Shown: positions 58,604-64,000 of the stretch, piece by piece | Position numbering within the stretch: the stretch's first letter is position 1 | How the letters are laid out: every line of letters begins with the position of its first letter | The notes under the pieces: generated by a model | The model's input: the letters and a program-made list of their open reading frames with translations, nothing else | Database searches by the model: none | Told to the model about the DNA's origin: nothing | DNA from: CAWCBG01 sp963793845 | GTDB taxonomy: Bacteria > Acidobacteriota > Terriglobia > Terriglobales > Acidobacteriaceae | DNA: 64,000 nucleotides | Direction of reading: 5' to 3' | Assembly (NCBI GenBank): GCA_963793845.1 | Contig: CAWCBG010000006.1 | Span: 57,115-121,114, forward strand | Program-made: the position numbers and the translations under genes

Positions 58604-60814
58604 CTATTGCTGACCAACGCCGTTGGCGGCGGGTTCCAGATCCGTGTGCATGTGCCAAGGTACGCTTTCGGTGGATATCTCGGGATGCTTGCGCAGAAAA
58701 TCGAGCGAATACGTTGGGGCCGCGGGATCGATTCTCTTTGTGGCGTATAACGCTGCCTGTTCAGCCGCCTTAGCCTTCATGCCCTTGCGCCGATACAAGA
58801 TGGCGAGATTGTAGTGGGCAGCCAGATCGTCAGGATCGATAGCCTGCAACGCTTCAAATTGGGCCACCGCGTCGTCGGGGCGATGTTGCTGGTAATAAGC
58901 GATGCCAAGTTCGCGACGCGCATCGCGCGATTGCGGATACTGTTTCACAACTCTCTGCAGGTCGGCGACCTCAGCTTCCGGATGCCCTTCTCGACGCTCC
59001 ACCAGGGCAAGATAGTAGAGGGCGCGGGCGTAATTCGGGTGCAACTGCAGGGCCTTCTCCAGCGCTGGCCGGGCGGAAGTGTATTTTTCCCACTCGATGT
59101 ACGTCAGGCCCACGTTGACATATCCGTCCTCATAGTCGGGACGCAACTTCACGACTTGCTCGAAGGCCTGGATGGCGTCGGAATATTGCTGCTGGTCGAG
59201 AAATCCGATTCCGACATTGTTCCACCGCATCCAGTCCGGATTGTCGCCGGATAGAGGCGGCGTCGGCTCATTCATCCCGACGTTAAGAGTTCGGGTTTGG
59301 GACGCCAGCTCAACTACCGGGTACAGCGGATGATCTGAACCGAACACATTATTCAGGTAACTCTGGCGGAAGTGACGGTAGTTGACACGGGCGGTGATGC
59401 TGAGTGGCCCTTTCACGTCCGCCGGAATCTGGAACTCATACCGCACCAACGCCGATCGTCCCGCCTGTATTGAATTGTCGTAGGCCATCGAATGAATCGT
59501 CCAAACCTTATGGTTGTCGACGAATTCGCCAGACAGGTTCACCGGCCGGTTGCTGAAGCTGTGCGCGCGAGTGTCCAGCATGCCGTCGGGCTTCAGAAAA
59601 CCACTGTGATAGACGTCGTGTCCGGAAGCGTCTCTCACTTCCACCTCGACCCAGGCCTCAAAGAGGTCACGAACCTCCGGAATCAGCGAGTGACCAATAT
59701 TCTTGTTCTGGATGACGACGTAAGCTTCCACCACTTCGTTGGGTTCGAGCTGAAATGGCACCGAACCCAGCGGGGCAATAATGTTCTCGTCGCCGGGCCT
59801 CTTCAGCGCGAAAATGTCCACGTTTAAGTATTTGCCCGACTTCAGAAACTCGATGGTCTTCTGCAGTTGCTCGTCGAAACCGTAGTAAAACGGTACCGCC
59901 GTGTTTCCCGCCAGCCAGCGATGAGAGGCAAAGGACCCTCCCTTAACGCCATAGTCGGGAAGAGTGGCCGGAGCCCGACGCATGTGACAGTCTTGGCAAC
60001 TTGTGAATTCAGCCGAGTAAAAATTCAGCGGGTTACGGTGGGAGAACTTGGAATTCTGCCACTCGTCGTAAGTGCTAAAGGCGCGGATGAACTTGTAATC
60101 GTTCAGCGGATTTGGCAGGTTCGCCTTGTGGCAGGCGGCACAGAATTCAGCAGTCCGATAAAACGGTTGCATGACGGCTTGGCGATGACGCTCCGGATGC
60201 GCCAGGATGTCAGGGAAGTCAACCTCGCCAGGAATGCGGTTGCCCTTCTCGTCCACGATGACCGCGGGAACTCCCATCACATAACCGCCATTACCCGAGG
60301 TCGACTGCAAACGCTGAATCGAATGACAGGTAGTGCAAGTCACACCGTCTTGATCAAATGAGCGATCGACTTTGGCGTCCTGGGTCAACGCACCGGACAG
60401 CACGGCGATCGGATTGTGGCAGCTATCGCAGTGGCGCGAGAACTCGATACCTTTGTTGTGGATGAGGATGTTGACGCTCGTGCGATAGAAGGGTGTTCGG
60501 AACGAGTTGGAGTGCAATGCCTGGCGCCACTGGTGGTAGGCCTCTGCATGGCAATGGCCACAGTATTCGGCCTTGGGAAATGCGCCCGGCTGAATGAATT
60601 CGTTGTCCTCCGTGGCAGCGTTGCCGGGAAGCGACAAGTTCTGCGGGCCAAACCGAAAGTTATAGGTTTGCCAAATCTTGTCGGAGTAGTTCTTACGATC
60701 CTGCCCGGTGTCGGATTGGGCGTGCGCCGTGACCTGCGCAGTCCCGATCGCCAGTGTAAAGCTGGCAACCACGCCAGCCGTACTCACGATAATTCGGCCC
60801 ATTCGAGACTTCAT
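58604..60814 (-). CDS. Pentaheme cytochrome c with TPR domain
   Basis: The 736-residue protein has a signal peptide (MGRIIVSTAGVVASFTLA...) and five CXXCH heme sites: Cys85 (CGHCH), Cys129 (CDSCH), Cys160 (CTTCH), Cys225 (CAACH) and Cys273 (CQDCH), so the N-terminal 300 residues are a c-type multiheme domain. A beta-sandwich-like middle (about 330-510) is followed by five or so TPR repeats (WNNVGIGFLDQQQYSDAIQA, YVNVGLTYIEWEKY, ALYYLALVERREGHPEAEV) to the C-terminus. Electron partners are unknown. It is between a TPR gene and the CRTAC1 gene in one cluster, which suggests a shared extracytoplasmic role. Confidence 0.94.
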   Translation of the reverse strand: MKSRMGRIIVSTAGVVASFTLAIGTAQVTAHAQSDTGQDRKNYSDKIWQTYNFRFGPQNLSLPGNAATEDNEFIQPGAFPKAEYCGHCHAEAYHQWRQALHSNSFRTPFYRTSVNILIHNKGIEFSRHCDSCHNPIAVLSGALTQDAKVDRSFDQDGVTCTTCHSIQRLQSTSGNGGYVMGVPAVIVDEKGNRIPGEVDFPDILAHPERHRQAVMQPFYRTAEFCAACHKANLPNPLNDYKFIRAFSTYDEWQNSKFSHRNPLNFYSAEFTSCQDCHMRRAPATLPDYGVKGGSFASHRWLAGNTAVPFYYGFDEQLQKTIEFLKSGKYLNVDIFALKRPGDENIIAPLGSVPFQLEPNEVVEAYVVIQNKNIGHSLIPEVRDLFEAWVEVEVRDASGHDVYHSGFLKPDGMLDTRAHSFSNRPVNLSGEFVDNHKVWTIHSMAYDNSIQAGRSALVRYEFQIPADVKGPLSITARVNYRHFRQSYLNNVFGSDHPLYPVVELASQTRTLNVGMNEPTPPLSGDNPDWMRWNNVGIGFLDQQQYSDAIQAFEQVVKLRPDYEDGYVNVGLTYIEWEKYTSARPALEKALQLHPNYARALYYLALVERREGHPEAEVADLQRVVKQYPQSRDARRELGIAYYQQHRPDDAVAQFEALQAIDPDDLAAHYNLAILYRRKGMKAKAAEQAALYATKRIDPAAPTYSLDFLRKHPEISTESVPWHMHTDLEPAANGVGQQ

Positions 60815-61043
60815 GATGCCCTACCTGGATGAACCTGCCTTCCCATTCATCCCCTGGACCGCGAGGAGCTGCTTTGCGTCCAGATAATTTCGGAACCTCA
60901 GGGAGAAGAAGTTCCAGGGCCGGAAGACTATTGCGACGGGGACGGGCATGTTGTGCATTCTGGTATAACGTATTTCCAGACTCGCTGCAAATGGCCGCAA
61001 CACCCCCGTTGGCGCAACAAGTTCGCCCGCCGTAAACCCGGAA

Positions 61044-62906
61044 TTAAGGTTGTGCCTTTTCCAGTTCGGCAGCCTTTTGCCGTTCCGCTGCCGCTTCCGC
61101 CTGCTTGCCTTGTAGTTCCAAGGCATTCGCTAGCCCTAGATGTGCCTCGGCATAGCTGGGGTCGTCGCCGAGCGCCTCCTGAAAGCGCTCGATAGCGTCG
61201 GCGACCTGCCCCTTTTGCAAGAGCGAGTTGCCCGAATTTGTGGACACCGTCGCCCTCTGCCGATTCATGGCCACCCGCTCCAACTCTGCTCCTTTCTTGC
61301 GCTCGGCGGCTGCCTCGGCCGCTTGACCTTGCTGCGCGAGCACGGTCGCGAGAGTCAGGTGAGGGGCAGGCTGATCGGGCATTTGCCGAATCGCTTCCCG
61401 TAAAGCGTCGGCAGCTTCCGGCAGTTTGTTCATTTTGCGATATAGACTGCCCAGCGTCGCCCAGCCGTCAGCATTGTCGGGGTGCAACTTCATCGCCAGC
61501 GAGAGTTCGCGGGCTGCGTCGTCGTAGCGGCCATCCTGCATATAAAGGATGCCAAGCGTGTAATGTGGTTCATAGGCCGAAGGTTGGATCTTGGCCGCAG
61601 TTTCCAGCTCGGGAATGGCGCCTGCGTTGTCGTCCTTCAACTTGAGTGCAAGCCCGAGATTGTAGTGGAGCTGGAAGTTCTCGGGATTGGTCTTGAGGCC
61701 AGAGGTGAGAACACGAATGGCCTCATCGACTTCGTTCATTTGCAGATACGCAGCCGCTACGTTCTGATGCGCCGTAGGATTGTCGGGGTTCTGGGCTAAC
61801 GTGCGCTCAAGAAACGGAATCGCATCCTTTGCGTTTCCGGTGTGAAGAAGAGCGAATCCCAGGCTCGCGCCCGCCTCTGCGTTCTTCGGCTCAGCTTCCA
61901 CGACCTGACGAAGCAGGGGAACAGCGTCCCGGTCGTGGCCGGTACGCTGCAACGCCAGAGCCAGGTGATACTTGGCTTCCGTGAAGGCGGAATCCAGGCT
62001 GATCGCGTGCTGGAATGCCATGATGGCCTTGTCGTCTTCGTTATTCGCGGCATAAGCCTTGCCCAACTCCGTTGCCGTGAGCGCGCTGTTGGGAGCGAGT
62101 TGGGAGGCCTCCATCAGTTCTGGGATTGCCGCCGACACTTGTTGCTGCATGAGCAGCACTACTCCCAGATGCATGTGAGCCGCAGCAAATTGCGGATTCA
62201 GCTTAATCGCCTGCTGGAATTCGCTGACGGCCGAAAGCCAACTTTGCTGCTGGGCGTACAGCGAGCCCAGGTCGTCACGGAGCTCCGCGTTCTGCGGCGA
62301 TTCGGCGACTGCGGCCTTCATCTTGGCAATTGCAGCCGGGAGCTGATCTGTGGCAGCGAGCGAGCGAGCGTAAGCCGCAAGGACAAAAGAGGGAAGCGTG
62401 TGCGAGGGATCCGAGGCAGGCTTTTTTCGCGCCTCGAGTTCAAGTTTTTCAAATAAGGGAATCGCTTTCCTGTTGACGCCCGTTTGCTGATACGCCAAGG
62501 CGAGATTGGTCTGGGCAGACAAATCGCCAGGCTTAAGCGCGAGGGCTTTTTCCAATTCCTTAATCGCTTGTGGGAACTTCCCGAGACGTATCTGGACGGC
62601 GCCCAACGCGCTGTGGCCTTCTTCGATCTGAGGGGCCAGGTGAACGACCTTCTCGAACTGTCCTTCAGCGCTCTTGAAGTCGTTATTAGCGATAGCCGTG
62701 GTGCCTGCTCGATAGGCTGCCTGGGCCTCCTTGTTGATGTCGGCCTGCGAGCCTGACGATGGGATGGTTTGCGTTCCGGAGCCGATCTCGTTCGCTAATC
62801 CCAGTATCAAAACGAGCAGGATGCGGAATAAAGTGGTTCTCAACAACGCCGCCGACTGAGGCTGGATATTGCCAGAGCATAGGTGGGAGGTCCGCGCGCG
62901 ATACAT
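61044..62906 (-). CDS. Exported TPR-repeat protein
   Basis: From ATG 62906 the product has 620 residues. A short leader and a hydrophobic segment (LLRTTLFRILLVLILGLANE, about 20-39) are consistent with an export signal or N-anchor. It is then tiled by TPR repeats to the end (AYRAGTTAIANNDFKSAEGQ, SALGAVQIRLGKFPQAIKEL, HLGVVLLMQQQVSAAIPELM, YTLGILYMQDGRYDDAAREL). TPR solenoids are protein-protein scaffolds. The open frame continues upstream, but ATG 62906 gives the best N-terminus. It precedes the multiheme-TPR and CRTAC1 genes (229-base gap), a layout I associate with acidobacterial clusters. Confidence 0.88.
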   Translation of the reverse strand: MYRARTSHLCSGNIQPQSAALLRTTLFRILLVLILGLANEIGSGTQTIPSSGSQADINKEAQAAYRAGTTAIANNDFKSAEGQFEKVVHLAPQIEEGHSALGAVQIRLGKFPQAIKELEKALALKPGDLSAQTNLALAYQQTGVNRKAIPLFEKLELEARKKPASDPSHTLPSFVLAAYARSLAATDQLPAAIAKMKAAVAESPQNAELRDDLGSLYAQQQSWLSAVSEFQQAIKLNPQFAAAHMHLGVVLLMQQQVSAAIPELMEASQLAPNSALTATELGKAYAANNEDDKAIMAFQHAISLDSAFTEAKYHLALALQRTGHDRDAVPLLRQVVEAEPKNAEAGASLGFALLHTGNAKDAIPFLERTLAQNPDNPTAHQNVAAAYLQMNEVDEAIRVLTSGLKTNPENFQLHYNLGLALKLKDDNAGAIPELETAAKIQPSAYEPHYTLGILYMQDGRYDDAARELSLAMKLHPDNADGWATLGSLYRKMNKLPEAADALREAIRQMPDQPAPHLTLATVLAQQGQAAEAAAERKKGAELERVAMNRQRATVSTNSGNSLLQKGQVADAIERFQEALGDDPSYAEAHLGLANALELQGKQAEAAAERQKAAELEKAQP

Positions 62907-63009
62907 AGCTGTCACCACGGCCTCAGAAGAGCCGTCGGAAGAGAATTTCCGCAGAGAGTATAGCAGCCGACCGACCCCACGGTTCCCGATCTCAAGTCCA
63001 CGAGTCCAC

Positions 63010-63484
63010 GCCGCTAAAGAAAAACTCAAGCGTAATGACCAGCCAGGTCCAGCCCGCCGGCACGATCCGAATGATCCGCTGATTCCTAACGGTTCGGAAA
63101 TTGTGTCCAGCGTGACGCATGCGTTCTCCAACGTGCAACACTTGTATCTCTATTACGAAGTCTACGATCCGACACGCAGCGTGAACGCCCGGCTGCAACT
63201 GCAAAGGGACGGAACGGAACGCCTGACAAACACGCACGTTGATGTGAAAAACGGGGTCCGGCTGCTGAGTAATGTTTCATTCTTCAAGGGCGACGTAAAG
63301 GCTTCCGAGACGTCGCTGATTGAGGTTCAAGAAATTAGTGTTTCCCCAGTCGCACCTCGAGCTGAAGGACAGCGGCGTGCCGGCTGAGTCGAAGCCAGGC
63401 TTCTACACCTGCCAGATCAACGTCACCGATGATGCTGCCGGGCATTTCGTCTTTCCGCGAGTGGCGATATTGCCGCGGCAATAA
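63010..63484 (+). pseudogene. C-terminal remnant of a VWFA-type secreted protein
   Basis: The frame reads KLKRNDQPG and then DPNDPLIPNGSEIVSSVTHA, VQHLYLYYEVYDPTRSVNAR, VRLLSNVSFFKGDVKASETS and LIEVQE. After a +1 shift near the AAA run at 63331-63333 the next frame reads LVFPQSHLELKDSGVPAESK, FYTCQINVTDDAAGHFVFPR to TAA 63482-63484. This matches the C-terminal module that follows VWFA domains in acidobacterial secreted proteins. The N-terminal about 300 residues are missing, and the fragment borders the TPR gene's start, so it is a true remnant even if the frameshift is a sequencing error. Confidence 0.7.
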
Positions 63485-63952
63485 TAATCGTTCGTTCTCG
63501 AACTAAGAGACGTTTCCTTGAATACGAGAGCCACTCACAGTCCTCAGAGTGTCAGAACCGAAAAGACAAGCTTCTGGGCGAGTTGTTTGAATGCTGAGCC
63601 CAGGAGGAGCGCGTAGCGAATAAAGACTGAACTCAACGGAAACGTTGATTCAGAGAACAACCACGGAGGCTCCTTCGAAGGACATATATTGCATCGGACT
63701 GGATGCTCACAAAGGAGACAATCAGTTATTGCGCTAACAACCCCGCCGCTTGAGTCTATGAATGCTGGGCGATCCACACAGCGGGAGTAAGGTCGGGGAG
63801 GCACCGGATCGAGAGATCGGCAAACCCGGGGAGAACCGCGGCCAAATAGACACGCACTGGGAGTTTCAACCTGCGGCAACTTTCCACGACTGAGAGAATC
63901 GCTGCAACCTTGGGGGAGGGAATTGAGCTTGTAAGTTATTGATTTTACAAGG
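63485..63952. other. Intergenic stretch with possible transposase fragment
   Basis: These 468 bases hold no complete gene. One 19-codon stretch (63681-63737) reads DIYCIGLDAHKGDNQLLR followed by a stop, resembling the first residues of IS110-family transposases (YxGLDxHK), but it is too short to be sure. No inverted repeats of an insertion sequence are seen. Confidence 0.4.
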
Positions 63953-64000
63953 TGGTGAGCGCGGAAGGAATCGAACCTTCAACCTACTGATTAAGAGTCA
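63953..64000 (-). tRNA. tRNA-Lys (CTT), 3' half only
   Basis: On the minus strand the window ends inside a tRNA: anticodon loop CTCTTAA (anticodon CTT), the variable region, the T arm GAAGG-TTCGATT-CCTTC, the acceptor strand CGCGCTC, discriminator A and an encoded CCA (63953-63955). The 5' half lies beyond the window. Confidence 0.9.

Noticed and set aside
63544..63879. 111-codon minus-strand frame near the right edge
   Set aside because: No family resemblance or ribosome site; composition looks like noncoding DNA.

Overview
The window looks like a chromosomal segment of a soil-type Acidobacteriota, most likely class Terriglobia (Koribacter/Acidobacterium relatives). This is inferred from gene content: a CRTAC1/ASPIC protein, TPR proteins and a multiheme cytochrome in one cluster, a CadC-type winged-helix/TolB-propeller regulator, a VPS10-like BNR repeat protein, a PEP-CTERM ice-binding protein, many very small zinc-ribbon proteins, and GC-rich hairpin repeats. 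No ribosomal RNA is present, so the assignment is only to the group. Two tRNA genes are seen: Ser(CGA) and the 3' half of Lys(CTT) at the right edge.

Layout. 1-9.5 kb is a dense set of small stress or envelope genes: a zinc-dependent phospholipase C-like protein, Thivi_2564-, CsbD-, DUF883-, DUF3309- and lmo0937-type small proteins, a SYLF lipid-binding protein, a lone receiver domain, an ice-binding protein, and a secreted protein made of six exact-length 32-residue two-Cys repeats. 9.6-13.1 kb is a two-gene carbohydrate unit (GT4 glycosyltransferase fused to a glycosidase-like domain, then a GH130 phosphorylase). 13.2-19 kb holds tRNA-Ser, an A/T-rich tandem repeat, a RAYT transposase with its REP hairpin, an S10 carboxypeptidase, a DUF1801 protein, TadA and a Tat-exported asparaginase-like hydrolase. 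19.1-21.4 kb is a two-gene unit combining an eRF1-like release-factor homologue with a fusion of ribosome-hibernation factor and sigma-factor-like domains. 21.6-36.5 kb is mostly housekeeping and metabolic (GlpX, glutaryl-CoA dehydrogenase, a winged-helix/propeller regulator, an orphan E1-alpha-like protein, TlyA, NadK, LysA, a GAF-GAF-PP2C phosphatase, a DegT aminotransferase, GalM), followed by a 1076-residue secreted propeller protein.

39.9-46.05 kb is a 4-hydroxyproline catabolic operon: 4-hydroxyproline 2-epimerase, D-hydroxyproline dehydrogenase subunits (DAO-like, [2Fe-2S], and a frameshifted FAD/BFD-like subunit), a DapA-family deaminase and 2-oxoglutarate-semialdehyde dehydrogenase. 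Together these would convert trans-4-L-hydroxyproline to 2-oxoglutarate. 46.1-50.8 kb is a sulfur-assimilation operon: a promoter, a cysteine-rich (7 of 29 residues) nearly leaderless leader peptide, an intrinsic terminator, then siroheme sulfite/nitrite reductase, siroheme synthesis genes, a 42-residue membrane peptide and a YeiH-type transporter. The leader has the architecture of a cysteine-responsive attenuator. 51-55.3 kb carries a Lys-rich CYTH-like protein, a two-gene chromate transporter and a DoxX protein behind a perfect palindrome. 55.5-63.5 kb holds two gene remnants and the TPR / multiheme-TPR / CRTAC1 cluster.

Sequence quality: three genes or remnants (42208-43488, 51006-52029, 63010-63484) show five frameshifts. 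Every one is +1 and can be repaired by removing one base from a short run of identical bases, so at least some may be sequencing or assembly errors rather than real decay.
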